Positions 21,001 through 23,971 of a stretch of 64,000 nt of DNA are shown here, piece after piece. This DNA is from Candidatus Omnitrophota bacterium. Lineage in GTDB: Bacteria > Omnitrophota > Gorgyraeia > 2-02-FULL-51-18. Where the stretch lies: positions 182,598 to 246,597 of the forward strand of contig JAJVIE010000003.1 in the NCBI GenBank assembly GCA_022072175.1, read 5' to 3'. Made by a program: the position numbers and the translations under genes. Each line of letters starts with the position of its first letter. Positions within the stretch are counted from its first letter, which is position 1. The notes beneath the pieces are model-generated. The model was not told where the DNA came from. It worked only from the letters and a program-made list of their open reading frames with translations, and made no database searches.

Positions 21001-23971
21001 TGAGCGCTTGGACGTCCGCAGTGTGCGGTTGAACTTGATCCAGATCGTTCTCGCCAAGGCCGGTCTGTACTACGCGATCGACGCCGACAGCGCCGACCCC
21101 GGAGAAGAGAAGGCCTACCCGACGTCTCCGCTGGAGTTCTGGCGCCGGCATCTTGAGCCGGAGCTGTCGAAGACGCGCGCGGCCGAGCTCCTCAAGGCTC
21201 AGATGAAAGCCCTGTTGAGACGGGACGATCTGACCCTCGACGGATACGACGCGCGGGTCGACTGGGTCAAGCGCCGCGCCGCGGAGCTGGGCTTGCGGAT
21301 CAGGTCCAAGTCCGCGACAGGGACCGATGTCTTTGCGGTCAGGCGCGATCGGCTGGCCCGGCGCGCGGACGGAGCGCGTCTGGCGCAGGACCGGAGCGGC
21401 TCCGGACCCGCGGAGATCGAGGCGCTTCTTGATCGGCGGGCATCGGAATGGGCGGAGGTCATCCGCCAGCTGGACGGATTCATCGAAGAGGGGATGCTCG
21501 GGGGCTACGCGGTCGCCGGGAGCTTCGCCGAGGGAAGGTTCTACGCCGGAGAGGTCGACGGCCCCAAGAAACCCGATCTCGATATCGCGCTGTACCCGAA
21601 GAGAGCCGCTTTCCATCCGGACAGTGAGCTGGCGCGCTACGTCGATCGTGTCAACGCCGCGCATCGCAACGGTTCTCTGGTGCACTTGACCTTCGAGGCC
21701 CACGGGCCCTTGTACGCCTGGGACCGCTCTTCCGGCGCGCTTCGCTATGTTCAGATGAGCGGCGGTTCGATCGTCAAGAGCATCCTCGAGTCCGAGGGCA
21801 GCGTCAGCCGTCTGGTGCGTCTGGACGGTTTGTTGTCCGGAAGGACCGCGGACCAGGCGAAGTTGTTGGCCGAACTGCACGAGTCCGCCCGCCGCACGCC
21901 CCCGCTCGACCGGCAGGCCCTGAAGACCCTCTTGGGCGACCCGTCACCCGGCGCGCGCTTGGCCGATGGGGACGAAAGCGGCCGTTGGCGCGCGCTGGTG
22001 GCCACCCGCGGGATCAGTGATCATCCGGCTTGGCCGCGGAGGTTCGGTATGGAGAGCTTCGTGAACGATGCCGCCGTCGACATCATCAAGGGTGCCGTGC
22101 GCGGCGGGTCTTGGACCGCGGACCCGTCCCTGCTGGGGCCGGAGCTGGCCACCCAGATCACATCGGCCGATCCCGTGGGCGATCAGGTCCGCGAGCACTG
22201 GTTCGCCAACGACCACATCGCGCTCATCAAAGCCTACGAGCGTTTCTCCTCATCGATCGCGACCGTCGGCTCCGCCCGCGATCCGGAGGCCTTCGCGTCG
22301 CAGTTGATCCAGCGCCTCAGGACCGATTACGCGGAGCTGACCGAGAGGATCGCCGTCAAGTACGCGGCCATCGTCGATCCGGCGATCATCCGGGGGAGGA
22401 TGGCGGTGCTCGACGCGGTCCTCGAAAGTCGCCTGAGGCTCCTCCGTGGGGAAACCCGCCTCGAGGAGTTGAACCTGGCGGCGCTCGTTCGCGAGTACGT
22501 CGAGGGAACCGCCCAGAGCCGCTACGCCAAGCAGCGCTTGGTGTACGCGCTGGACGAAGCGGCGAACGCCGGTCCGCAGGACCGCTACGTGTTGGCCAAG
22601 ATCATCGCCGAGCTGACCAGCAACGCCACCAACTACGCCAAACAGGAGATCCGCTACAGCGTGCGCGTCCGCGACGGCCGGGTGGAGTTGACCGTGTCGG
22701 ACGACGGGCCGGGCCTGCCCGCGGAACTGCTCGAACCCTCGGAGATCATCGCGGGTTCACAGAAGGCTTTCGACTATGGGCTGACGACACGCGCCGAGGG
22801 CTCCGGAGTGGGTCTGAGGGAGGTCGCGGAGCTTGCGGGCCTGCTCGGAGGTACGGCCGTCGCGGCCAACGCTACGGATGGGACCGCCGGAGCGGTGTTC
22901 ACGGTCTCCTGGCCGGTCGCGGGAGCCCGGTTGAGCCAGAAGGGGGCGGGGGATCGGCGCGACTACCTCGAGAGGAGCGGAGCGGACCTGCCGGACCTGC
23001 GATATGTGGACCCTTCGCGTTTGGACGCGGCCGAGAGAGCCATCCTGGCCCGAGCGCTCGCTTCCCGGTTGGCGGAAAGACAGCCGGTTCCCCTGGCCGT
23101 GCAGGACGGCATCATCGAAGTGGAGAGGGAAGGGAGGGCGTTCTTTTTCCTCGGTGAGGACGGGCGAAGGTTGGAGTCCGACGGTCGGCCGCTGAGGTAC
23201 GAGCCCGCCGAAGTCGACCTCTCCGCTGTCCGGACGGCGCTGGGGACCGAAAAAGCCCTCGGCACGCCGGAGTCCTCGCCGTCCCTGGTGGAGCTGGTGC
23301 GTTCCGATCAGTCCCTATCCGACGCGCTGAGGTCCGCGCTCGTCACCGCGCCGGACGCGCTCTACGCCGGACCGCTGGAATTGGTCTTCGACCTCGACGT
23401 GCTGCCCACCGCCGACGGCGCGGTGTACGACGCTTATCTGGAGCACGTGCTCTCGGTCCTGACAGGCCTGCTCCGCACGGCGGCTTTCAAGGATGTCGTG
23501 ATCCGCCTGCGCTCTTCGGACCCGGCGCGGCTGGAGCGCGCGCTGGCCCGACCGGATGCCGTTGGTTTGATCGGTACGGCCAGCGGGGTGCCCGAGATGC
23601 ACCTGTCCCTGCCCGAACAGTTCGTTCCGGACCGGCCCAACCTTCCGATGGGACGGGTCGAGCCGGGTTCTCCGGCGGCTTTCAGGGCGTACGCTTACCT
23701 CGCGCTCTTGGCGGGCCGTTGGGCGCACGCCCATCCGGGTGAGGCCACGCCGGAGTTCCTCGCCGATCTGTACCGGCGCTTCCTGGACCCCGAAGCGGCC
23801 GCCGACCGGGACCTCGGCGTGGCGTTGGCGAGCTTCCTGTCCGGCCGTACCGGGCCGGCCGTTCTGGGCTGGGCCCGCCGCTTTGCCTTGCCGGCCGTCA
23901 AACCGGTACCCTGGACCAAGCTGTTGCAATATTTCCGCAACATCGAGAGGATGGTGGGCCAGGCCGCGTGA
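2..23971 (+). CDS. Giant modular multi-enzyme protein with GARLA inter-module motifs (5' end outside window)
   Basis: One uninterrupted frame runs from the left edge to TGA at 23969-23971. No stop lies between nt 2 and the first candidate start (TTG at 14), so the true start is probably upstream and at least 7,985 residues are seen. The protein is a chain of about 23 modules of 190-840 residues with unrelated folds, listed below. Modules are separated by the pentapeptide GARLA, usually preceded by Ser. One module carries transmembrane helices, so the protein is expected to be membrane-attached. The mix of methyltransferases, kinase-like folds, nucleotidyltransferases, HD domains and an HATPase matches no single known enzyme. 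Proteins of thousands of residues are known from Omnitrophota. Function is unknown; a multi-effector polyprotein or a biosynthetic or signalling megacomplex are both possible. Codon use matches the neighbouring core genes, so there is no sign of recent transfer. Confidence 0.9.
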   Translation, partial: ARELLLGKRLDGPEMSSYGFESRVFRKPLAEASGARLAALPAEGPLKPAQAQDLLNGAFTDWLRPDILRGRLLSEKLLAQEPGARRALVVGNGLLSLAAYLELAGVEVTFVDLNPSAIETFELFIGRLNRDLERYGRDPVEIEIVRSEIGALEPARTSGGEGAYDIATFIDLIGGTPKGDPVDWLKNTDLLLGRRASVALDTDRYRGPPLEELLLRTFGSVGFEPEIYQGSYNDRPTNRVYRVERRLDSWAASLIRRAAAPSGARLADGRIGGLSEQAARYSDHLLGQLDSSGTLNLPSVAEINRYTNQLVRATQEFASSPSAPVARELWGRLYVLRDRIEALLQAASLPGSALRLSRSDREYLRDFVSIELAWLKVRVLEEWGRIAGPAEAFRTYAPTVLEGAVLHGNAARDPVAREASAELVRSLRREGGMDIVGSLRARLSGRSRSAYAPFLDANEALWTVRQWLVLAERLRTALYGAPGLTGPERERWVGRETSQIDRVIDQLRRLERAYASGARLAENAAREELSGSREGRTDRVRALLDELELSGAVNLEAIDTVSGAWPLRDRDGATIADPAGAPRMRSRSEHLRLDALALDALLSGDVEAFIALDPETGLTVADLVRIRPRVLSPRARSWAVLAGALHDLGYQSHPRDHQRGSRQLAERLLSRAGASAVDRTVIPGIVEAHADLGYLLGGRRTLSDKGGLAGPVLLDPPRLAALARRLESDGVIRTVADREEMLTDLLDALLTITVADIHASGDRHLVSDGSQGAYAYDLGRLMGLTDSVLTSTRTLLAEPATGARLAVERTPVDERLANTAAIINAAGEGKRLGLGYKPYIDLPGGTLLERNLAALHLLGVRTVYVNVPPGYAERTRRMAEPYAGLNVIPVERPAYDSQASLSATLGRARSDGHAHAILLYGDALPHVGALASALYGSSDRQVIVAENAGNAGLQVTTAADGSIETLSMDYKQHGPYPIGWMLPTSDAAELGAMDRPSLETLVQDRYRTDGWAAVRARYARSIGSSFNLNTPLDYALLLRELNRNPLPYGESRTLAQDPSTLDRIGRYGSAAPADLERLRASTQDPSMLRTASWKSWLFMGSTAAAFLYGYALIVPVVAFAAQFSLPGAALLGVMLTITQLYASANLMMALFTFMELPRSKAQPLTDERLPVLSLVIPVRNEPPDVIERTLGTIAASDYPKDRIEVVLVSGMTEGGERPYDADYARIVAVHPFARLQTVDYEAGLVNGKSRSLNEAIPGLRGKYLSVVDADTFFETGDLRQMVSTAEAFASEPGGAGIVQFARRVDRRSVEGEPRFFKWMRHLLHDTVLDSYVSMPRFETGFPGHFGHAEIISIDAARSLALDPARRSVFVESQKVEDLDLAFRMREAGYAVRFSTDAWITEGVPVTLQRHSRRTAALTTGDTNLLFHWAGRLFGASWLPLPERFGIFVHLARGLATVAVVGAFVGLTALTFLAPSPNQVLALAILYVTLFMTVTPSINYFYSQPVIVLAGLARLIASGRWRDAAEVALGYPVIHTYLLSSSLFAATASLRGIFFRQVFTPTAKATVSASGYGLPSPLAVADALFTASVWTGLALSLHATGLTWLAVLAGVYLGVSTVHSVRTLRAPPVDSRTGPNVSGARLAQEPKRIKSPRPAVELATGFDDSKRSYLHRHRPQWSWLNAYVMDALIDRALERATDIGPELTVLVLGASTGEEQARVYHELVLALRRRQQDPVAWRLRVHGFDLDRAVVSEGRRRLRGDTPLAGGFRDTGGAYAEQVVGTLNEPELRARLAEDVGLYEQDIFDTASIRRDYPGAASADLVLGNHIMRLFKYADRQRLAREVSSAWPEAVVAFGVLDSLGKQWTQAASEHLFVTGEESEGSTDYVYGLPQDLLTRVPPEVLSGARLAVEYGTDRSAEVLGHLRNGDEAGFAEAFSASRSSELEYFHFLNSVGRAIAQEPALAARLIEWTDARQAVSGPEGSTWSAAFSAYRNVVQTPADMRWVHGPVDEDRPRVSFDHAPLSNPRQYRIRQDGDLDQYTIERGLAEILGDRSRLTALARAASGDAALAPDRLTGVVDVISIQEGVYQAVYLVSAELSDGRRLPWIAMAAKAVGRKSAAVRREYANLRRHLGSPGLVQVLSSSSYLPDGAVLDRRKAAVYFSRMLNRHGELLFNLRVPGKTSYPPLTKELFAEQDRLENEGVDRSQLQDATVYWNSSLPDYHSLVAVEAQQEVLAAMLQRYVYFYDEERRRGIRDFTPAAGDVGMGWKPEDRQAPVYTLIAWRGVRGALSVERFVADYLSLRYLSRDMRDLSVVGDDGSVTYELERERIPEFVKQAALQGIHQGLVEKHGLREGSARTVRWLEAYLEAAARSPRLVTIVRDMRNDTSEPLFPEELIRGFLDTQVRPMLTAADPAGARLASSTALSGDPALDSDRLARVLVRHSRVLSAANVLLRHPDLAGAARFEYDPAAGRDRVTYVDGVLRLELSDGASATTAQVLRAAAADLGIDLIPVLRRMGYRERHLLYHAGDVDAVNVVLHERMAGLGDLVFAANAAQSLSEALPDKTVRVLMHRASDVRLLADTKLIEGVDPSRGVQNVDGITLINAEAAAVEMGSDTRGAGPGIEPAWARVTDRYIGPSDAALVYALGPTPLDVFRDSDRYRAYAGKARSVVMVHELGFESRIQDPLSSGQAHIGIGPDSVGMAPVSPSTRRIYAQKYPRNEERVRAERERILRKLPGIERAVGPERLAEMTEAEWGFLYAHEARTVEDYLKSLEQARTVDADFAKGHKTIFIMTGRQNKTLQEAVTRIAGDNGYSLYVYGDRSAQLEVARSAPEDRVHLVLDYSVPRKLFGELFLYSDDLPTVVTGQDNLTNILYLNLLSSGRPFFWETLLFQTDARSDLSSLISDEMSPSDSSTLRKVWDASGSGEDRVRVFTRPREYRAVFKRLAETIDSRRRSFVPQVFYLMMRGVSERSAEDRVGRLIAELGDGAGGARLASTGSDPGDAAYAAFRAVTLDRGLMGRVLDLPSAAGLAADARIVVVGAGNDRIAPILWAATGKHVEVIERQSDTTAATLESDRLRKVAPAIAASGGSYVSKDGLEYGSSEVSRDDTALVYFPKVLDDHHLSDDDRRKLVRRALRELAPGGVLSASFFANGDRISALIESVAADTGVTLERLPDLPEVDLFAGRQRVAYRVGRTTPSGPIVSEDGRRLHAAALQAYLDSRSAEVSAALGRPARIVLTGSTWDYADARGWVDGERLGDIDFDVIVEGGERPSGEELRGPFERLFEATPLRFVTTVNAGYGDWDTTYTYKMALPGGIERTVEIAPYASEVPIEDFLAVMQLQGIRVFLDRAAAGPMDELIARIGFFAARTYEQPDHKVVRRYIQIEQAFSDLLGEDAEGLYARVTAALESGRPETLAAIEKDLAATILASGRMRTIQDFFSPLRALAPTIGDLSRTGYRGYYDRIVADRRVAAMVDRLSGLRVDKARALGLAGEGSGARLADTHRDISASEIYPQYLRLSETLAQLLPPDEARRVRGRLADFLRYQSPFSFRDPRALVHLVDLLYSPYVDGRLGDALEEFEATYGLLGDNLNVPRLKPRSGRDDGGNWMSYFFSYELLNRGYEVSALSIKARGEEIIAQPDALVRDVEQGDTLIAEYKTTRKSAIGDFLSRDYAAQMKKYIRVVLTGDRSFYSSIYPQEVLHEAPDGILYVIGDTVAEGKEAWSVEAQVQNWFEGLVTQVKDELRRDGYAGPVHADPRLVVEFMPQPGLYGDSAETAAADAAANPRALTAAQWSRLRPELDRLLSDPSFRMPGAQRAEIYAYFMRTIGADAVAAASEEQIYARYFALAQDVARRTAIVRGLELPPAPSGPAGESAGARLAEAWRPLDNRRVYGGEEPEFILTVPQQLAQLLSDPTAGSRPVVAELGSGVGNISLWLHEQGFDVIGLERDDARVRAAIEQARRLGRRVVDTRDPAAWAESAVSDAGPAIGFVRADLAYGIPLRDASVDALVLHRTLSAVSDPATRGLLMSEIRRVLRPGGYVSFMDYRQRRAGDADLATYAARYARAREVLERLLRSGITPESWRVYLTDPGLSPLMVLRDAEERPFRETDLSAQEIVERIERGQLQIQFFGIHASTERVERAFVERGLSVLSRQEAAIPYGEGQFSLLEGFVARAPAATGARLAEELRSPDGKHLLRRIDAERLLVLDARTRGLVSRIESSGRLRVRDAEISFSEDGTQVVLSWPRRSVVRSYAAGTGRQTAEYRVLSKFFREHENWADRLEDHLERLVAARAASGERAIRVRSLGSGTGEELYSIAIVLDAVLRRAGEDPGSWRVSIEGYDANPLAATVARSGRYAESTSRLVRVRAAGYDPETVFETTDPESTDAVWTVREPYRSWVSVRTVDLTDPSALRALSDGAADALFVRYLTMHLSEADGRRIRDWARNGSWARPGEEPFLSYADPGVDRTGALSPSGARLAIGQGPAWFRERYARGVEMVREDPELGAAYDRALDLQKRARISRWLVRHQERVAVLADELAMEYGLGRPARRALFLSAAFHDIGKADGRIKALVDREGALSPDDRKRVEAHVQYGVEMLGAALLPADPLEIVHQHHEQPDGRGYPRGLSGSQLLLASRILSVADTFDAITQPRPYKPRKEAAAALEILRTAGGTQLDAESVERFARIMDMATAVADAPRSSDPEQGARLAGLSRESHLQELARAVAAPQPVEADVDASVEAVLELDRLARQRPEDGISGLDAVSVYTAFVPPRPAEEETIENLARELTEKSDRPDPPEVEAALIRLIDRIGIASERHALDEAVFGAVALGLIHPSERVRFSSVRALSRFPREGRERVLPMLRRISADPDGGAIVIYGIVRYFLQQRQEIGLLAQILSSPEQPDLVARQAAEALARLSAEETEPAEATRQLISALFRSGLDIGLYEKVARELARNAPLESVIPVISALIFHTDGQVSDIALRVFTEDLSGRVDAELGIDSEAAGRYRAADADGARLASPPPMTGSTREFLTAWLGPRRDLTAVEIGAGSSPFLTEVLRRTAGTETDFSAAYLLQPARLERLVPDGAGQWSVVPVETASLEELADPDRDEPLRLPAILLSRDAAVRGRADVVFANAPVLRSWSGRDFAYEILQMTAPGGIVVVRLHSDDILAARLTNFMTRLAAGGVHLRALYATIPSDYPATEFTRRTPVPLIVFGRAPEAADARSEAIDSVIKAVRSGDVDTLMVGAAAISYYGTDAGSEAVEALEAGLRRYGRLADRVDSIVREAIQSVTSGARLSAPEKAGQPRRYTYEEGLGAVHPVHWSQLSKRDRDALLSLIASPPAGGPDERSVLYRLQDPLRYRGERVRTIQIKGGTAAAGPEIGPHLGLGRAPYDLFGPHPPSPQNGLMADHARNEYERTVQLDAASLDSKLRVKMPLGWGTYPDLLWEGRPLGYVLLGVPDLMAQRLESRGLTTRAQWRASFDAGQALVTAHAQGVGHGFFHPGNMSWEPYAWWSSRGRFGMHDLDNAFVLRDKALEASLDVAEVQALDLIATLLKLRDLPTGSGDFGQSVSQLQKRESLLIAGYFHGLSNAERRAQAARALRGLYFDLLGRMAAHYDLTGRNMTDDRSLSDIYRGHAAEAGVSPQLLGALREVGPAGLSGARLADAYPVDVSAIKEEHIVPVARAIASDAGLVSGSIERLFPDRAGAEIAGVTLTARSGQGMKYLITATVELRRGDSVARRRVLFTATRLFFGREGGGLAEAYRRIAEKDPAGVYAHRFGVETTLEVPENKERYHVFSVDYIEGVDLDRVASAIESLIGVPGNPAPGEKGVLRLSIVTPARLDEALALLVETGALNAETAEEVRKARQAFDRGEGTGPIEEQTSRLRAVLTDLDRRAVTAQIGFYRATGYHQSDPRRNNVIVAPTSEGLSFKLIDYESMRPGTLLDAMAAFDIFENKFMSLGTMTLVSGSVRPWVWTYLPDKAAFFEAVSDAYGPMDGLQRLLEAQSELPASLWSGAAVGQELSRYIQETSRRVLSFLKWIGPADPSGARLAEPPAPQDPDSYTEVLRLPGGAYSEVFSTRSSDEGPGFVKFARDAGLVRREALLMMRLSGPSHPRTAPHVVPLAGYADRYGADRAATFLSRRGPDGRGRIHPEHLGAMAALATRAAPGEPLTRLLRRIEDRKVGELEALRILRRTAEAVADLHSERVTHRDLKPGAIFYDAAEDRVTFIDFGLSVIEGDPTFSYLGLGSYKDDGTMRYSEYSINGYARDVRAVMVMIGDVQAEFDALLPSGSSRLTDLIDLSDMDFNSSADIVPVLERLRTAEGILAADGARLAAERLVSVLGTAAPGVLSAVTGSDDLSKIEELSIETVKEFVVQRHLGLAQTRRVVERHTLRLAGSEPVTYYVKYHLPESPGLGQQLWSEDRAQRQAAREGVAMPSRLIETYDRSVLVQLAAPGRPMRRTDLADRAVLEALMTALGRLHRTGTSHGDLAYIDRSQPLLKYEHFYIDGRSVRFIDYGLTGLFTLEGEARAVIEHILWNYFAAAGDSPEFTSIDDLRVFLEKAYLAGRQASGARLASGLPLDLERILAEAGPEDRVRLSEAGSRQIEGQLDLDAIRDYKARTGRTVIFLRDDDLGYEPSTLDSLSVVRGATLEDIDELAAGLSDYYRWLLGAGETGTLFVDIERTLGEARGLGYLSAGSAERWSDRASAIEAIPVSGDLVYTPDGRAVLLTGPSGIGKTSLAVSLMRYFGYGVGSQDDAWLLRLPSEDYLAAPDEGPSEVLYSRAYGPTSNIRPISSISRLGAIVELRRPGAPVVGGAQDSVRTYEAVVPESAADPEYRAVAGGVAESVGSGARLAFFEPLYRASLDVLEERLARPAEDQIYNEDGTFRNGYGDRERYVIDVEGLRKDRLSVEEVAPYFERSRAELAQVAGEMGSVLGRTVTTEEARDRLVERMTALVRQGVETILAEDGSMLPGSVYAIDGRYRRRSMRGVVDVTLRYYDERLDVRSVRLNLIQIVLAKAGLYYAIDADSADPGEEKAYPTSPLEFWRRHLEPELSKTRAAELLKAQMKALLRRDDLTLDGYDARVDWVKRRAAELGLRIRSKSATGTDVFAVRRDRLARRADGARLAQDRSGSGPAEIEALLDRRASEWAEVIRQLDGFIEEGMLGGYAVAGSFAEGRFYAGEVDGPKKPDLDIALYPKRAAFHPDSELARYVDRVNAAHRNGSLVHLTFEAHGPLYAWDRSSGALRYVQMSGGSIVKSILESEGSVSRLVRLDGLLSGRTADQAKLLAELHESARRTPPLDRQALKTLLGDPSPGARLADGDESGRWRALVATRGISDHPAWPRRFGMESFVNDAAVDIIKGAVRGGSWTADPSLLGPELATQITSADPVGDQVREHWFANDHIALIKAYERFSSSIATVGSARDPEAFASQLIQRLRTDYAELTERIAVKYAAIVDPAIIRGRMAVLDAVLESRLRLLRGETRLEELNLAALVREYVEGTAQSRYAKQRLVYALDEAANAGPQDRYVLAKIIAELTSNATNYAKQEIRYSVRVRDGRVELTVSDDGPGLPAELLEPSEIIAGSQKAFDYGLTTRAEGSGVGLREVAELAGLLGGTAVAANATDGTAGAVFTVSWPVAGARLSQKGAGDRRDYLERSGADLPDLRYVDPSRLDAAERAILARALASRLAERQPVPLAVQDGIIEVEREGRAFFFLGEDGRRLESDGRPLRYEPAEVDLSAVRTALGTEKALGTPESSPSLVELVRSDQSLSDALRSALVTAPDALYAGPLELVFDLDVLPTADGAVYDAYLEHVLSVLTGLLRTAAFKDVVIRLRSSDPARLERALARPDAVGLIGTASGVPEMHLSLPEQFVPDRPNLPMGRVEPGSPAAFRAYAYLALLAGRWAHAHPGEATPEFLADLYRRFLDPEAAADRDLGVALASFLSGRTGPAVLGWARRFALPAVKPVPWTKLLQYFRNIERMVGQAA
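101..787 (+). other. Giant protein module 1: Rossmann methyltransferase-like
   Basis: Residues about 30-258. A glycine-rich strand-loop (LVVGNGLLSLAAYLE) followed by VEVTFVDLNPSAIE resembles the SAM-binding motif I and acidic motif II of class I methyltransferases. The glycine loop is less regular than in active enzymes. Substrate cannot be inferred. Confidence 0.5.
788..1549 (+). other. Giant protein module 2: all-helical, unrecognised
   Basis: Residues about 259-512. Rich in Arg, Leu, Glu and Ala with long predicted helices and no recognisable catalytic motif. It may be a spacer or a scaffold. Confidence 0.3.
1550..2404 (+). other. Giant protein module 3: HD-domain-like
   Basis: Residues about 513-797. 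LAGALHDLGYQSHPRDH near nt 1920-1975 carries the paired His-Asp of the HD metal-dependent phosphohydrolase superfamily. A later EAHADLGY and a VADIH segment could supply further metal ligands. No GYP motif, unlike module 12. Confidence 0.55.
2405..4912 (+). other. Giant protein module 4: nucleotidylyltransferase plus membrane GT2 glycosyltransferase
   Basis: Residues about 798-1633, the largest module. The first part begins IINAAGEGKRLGLGYKP, close to the GxGxRL...KP signature of sugar-nucleotide pyrophosphorylases (nt about 2460-2515). Two hydrophobic helices follow (about 3280-3480), then a GT-A domain with VIPVRNE, a DAD metal motif near nt 3800 and an ED motif near 4130. Several more hydrophobic helices follow (about 4330-4880). 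The order TM, GT2, TM is that of processive membrane synthases (cellulose or hyaluronan synthase type). The usual QxxRW is degenerate here: HSRRT lacks Trp. It could make and polymerise an activated sugar, but the product is unknown. Confidence 0.75.
4913..5707 (+). other. Giant protein module 5: CheR-like methyltransferase fold
   Basis: Residues about 1634-1898. VLVLGASTGEEQARV and, about 35 residues later, VHGFDLD match the CheR-type SAM site (GCSTGEEPYS ... DID). NHIMRLF occupies the place of the catalytic-face motif IV. The expected Pro after the two Glu is Gln, so activity is uncertain. Confidence 0.6.
5708..7240 (+). other. Giant protein module 6: possible degenerate kinase-like fold
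   Basis: Residues about 1899-2409. A beta-rich stretch with WIAMAAKAVG and a following REYANLRR resembles the Lys and Glu of a kinase N-lobe. FTPAAGDVGMGW sits where a catalytic loop would be but lacks the usual HxD...N. Assignment is weak; it may be a pseudokinase or something else. Confidence 0.3.
7241..8968 (+). other. Giant protein module 7: possible GT-B glycosyltransferase-like
   Basis: Residues about 2410-2985. RMAGLGDLVFAANAAQSL resembles the N-terminal glycine loop of GT-B enzymes. A late DDLPTVVTGQDNLTNIL followed by GRPFFWE resembles a nucleotide-sugar loop of C-terminal GT-B domains. Overall similarity is modest. Confidence 0.35.
8969..10489 (+). other. Giant protein module 8: methyltransferase-like plus nucleotidyltransferase-fold domain
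   Basis: Residues about 2986-3492. The first half has IVVVGAGNDRIAP and HVEVIER, a Rossmann SAM-like pattern. The second half has VLTGSTWDY and, 16 residues on, DIDFDVIV (nt about 9710-9800). This is the GS...DxDhDh signature of polymerase-beta-superfamily nucleotidyltransferases, followed by further acidic beta strands. Confidence 0.55.
10490..11626 (+). other. Giant protein module 9: PD-(D/E)XK nuclease fold with RecB-type QxxxY
   Basis: Residues about 3493-3871. QPDALV (nt about 10917-10934), LIAEYKTT (EYK at 10967-10975) and, shortly after, QMKKY form the D ... ExK ... QxxxY set of RecB/Cas4-type nucleases. All metal ligands look intact. Why a nuclease fold sits inside a giant chain is unknown. 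Confidence 0.6.
11627..12538 (+). other. Giant protein module 10: class I SAM methyltransferase
   Basis: Residues about 3872-4175. VVAELGSGVGNISLWL (motif I), VIGLERDDARV (motif II), then ALVLHRTLSAV and RRVLRPGGYVSF are the standard order of a Methyltransf_11-type domain. This is the best-preserved methyltransferase of the protein. Confidence 0.75.
12539..13423 (+). other. Giant protein module 11: CheR-like methyltransferase fold
   Basis: Residues about 4176-4470. VRSLGSGTGEELYSIAIVL followed by SIEGYDANPLA is very close to the CheR SAM pocket, better preserved than in module 5. A receptor-methylation role is not implied by fold alone. Confidence 0.65.
13424..14110 (+). other. Giant protein module 12: HD-GYP domain
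   Basis: Residues about 4471-4699. All hallmarks are present in order: HQERV, FHDIGK (HD at nt 13676), AHVQYGVEML, HQHHE, GRGYPRGL (GYP at 13862-13870), then DTFDAIT and RPYK. HD-GYP domains hydrolyse cyclic di-nucleotides, mostly cyclic di-GMP, so this module is probably an active phosphodiesterase. Confidence 0.85.
14111..15028 (+). other. Giant protein module 13: HEAT-like helical repeats
   Basis: Residues about 4700-5005. Repeated paired helices such as SERVRFSSVRALSRF and DLVARQAAEALARL with conserved Arg/Ala spacing are typical of HEAT or PBS-lyase repeats. Probably a protein-protein scaffold. Confidence 0.6.
15029..15871 (+). other. Giant protein module 14: methyltransferase-like
   Basis: Residues about 5006-5286. 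AVEIGAGSSPFLTEVL is a motif I-like loop. VVFANAPVLRSW and MTAPGGIVVVRLH follow the usual strand order. The acidic motif II is not clear. Confidence 0.5.
15872..16972 (+). other. Giant protein module 15: kinase-like fold (ABC1/SelO-like loop)
   Basis: Residues about 5287-5653. GVGHGFFHPGNMSW and GMHDLDNAF resemble the catalytic loop (HGDxHPGN) and DFG-equivalent of atypical kinases. The catalytic Asp of HGD is replaced by Phe, so it may lack phosphotransfer activity. First of four adjacent kinase-like modules. Confidence 0.45.
16973..18136 (+). other. Giant protein module 16: kinase-like fold (APH-like)
   Basis: Residues about 5654-6041. HQSDPRRNNVIV followed by FKLIDYESM matches the D...N catalytic loop and IDxE/DFG-like metal loop of aminoglycoside-phosphotransferase-type kinases. 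An N-lobe beta sheet precedes it. Confidence 0.5.
18137..18985 (+). other. Giant protein module 17: Ser/Thr protein-kinase domain
   Basis: Residues about 6042-6324. Contains GGAYSEVF (glycine loop), FVKFAR (VAIK-like Lys), THRDLKPGAI (HRD near nt 18622-18630) and FIDFGLSV (DFG near 18686-18694). The metal-binding Asn of HRDLKPxN is Ala here, so activity may be altered. Confidence 0.75.
18986..19711 (+). other. Giant protein module 18: kinase-like fold (lipopolysaccharide-kinase type)
   Basis: Residues about 6325-6566. LHRTGTSHGDLAY and VRFIDYGLTG give HGDL and IDYG motifs like those of APH/Kdo-kinase folds. The N-lobe segment VTYYVKYHL supplies a plausible Lys. Confidence 0.55.
19712..20551 (+). 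other. Giant protein module 19: HprK-like P-loop domain
   Basis: Residues about 6567-6846. VLLTGPSGIGKTSLAVSLM (Walker A, nt about 20182-20235) is followed by GYGVGSQDDAWLL. This is the short P-loop-to-DD spacing of the HPr kinase/phosphorylase C-terminal fold and relatives. The partner is unknown. Confidence 0.6.
20552..21370 (+). other. Giant protein module 20: unrecognised
   Basis: Residues about 6847-7119. Helical, charged, with a DVTLRYYD-type strand segment. No motif that allows a family call. Confidence 0.3.
21371..21949 (+). other. Giant protein module 21: nucleotidyltransferase-fold domain
   Basis: Residues about 7120-7312. YAVAGSFAEGRFY and KPDLDIALYP (nt about 21510-21595) give the GS...DxD pattern of polymerase-beta nucleotidyltransferases. 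The gap between GS and DLD includes an insertion. Smallest module. Confidence 0.55.
21950..22921 (+). other. Giant protein module 22: histidine-kinase-type ATPase (HATPase_c)
   Basis: Residues about 7313-7636. Clear N box (IIAELTSNATNYAK), G1 box (VSDDGPGLP) and G2 box (EGSGVGLREVAEL). The helical region before it has no HE/RTPL phospho-acceptor His motif. It may therefore be an ATPase without own-His phosphorylation, or act like an anti-sigma kinase. Confidence 0.75.
22922..23971 (+). other. Giant protein module 23: C-terminal domain, unrecognised
   Basis: Residues 7637-7985. Begins after a GARLS copy. Mixed alpha/beta with a hydrophobic strand LELVFDLDVLP and a helical tail. No family recognised. 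Confidence 0.3.

Larger units (their letters stand above)
101..22936 (+). repeat. GARLA pentapeptide motif, 23 copies at module boundaries
   Basis: In-frame copies start at nt 101, 788, 1550, 2405, 4913, 5708, 7241, 8969, 10490, 11627, 12539, 13424, 14111, 15029, 15872, 16973, 18137, 18986, 19712, 20552, 21371, 21950 and 22922. Twenty-one read GARLA and two read GARLS (15872, 22922). The preceding residue is Ser in 12, and Thr, Ala, Asp, Gly, Gln or Pro in the rest. Codons vary freely: Gly as ggc, gga or ggg; Arg as cgt, cgg, cga or cgc; Leu as ctg or ttg. The peptide is therefore what is conserved, not the DNA. Spacing is irregular, from 193 to 836 codons. Confidence 0.95.
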
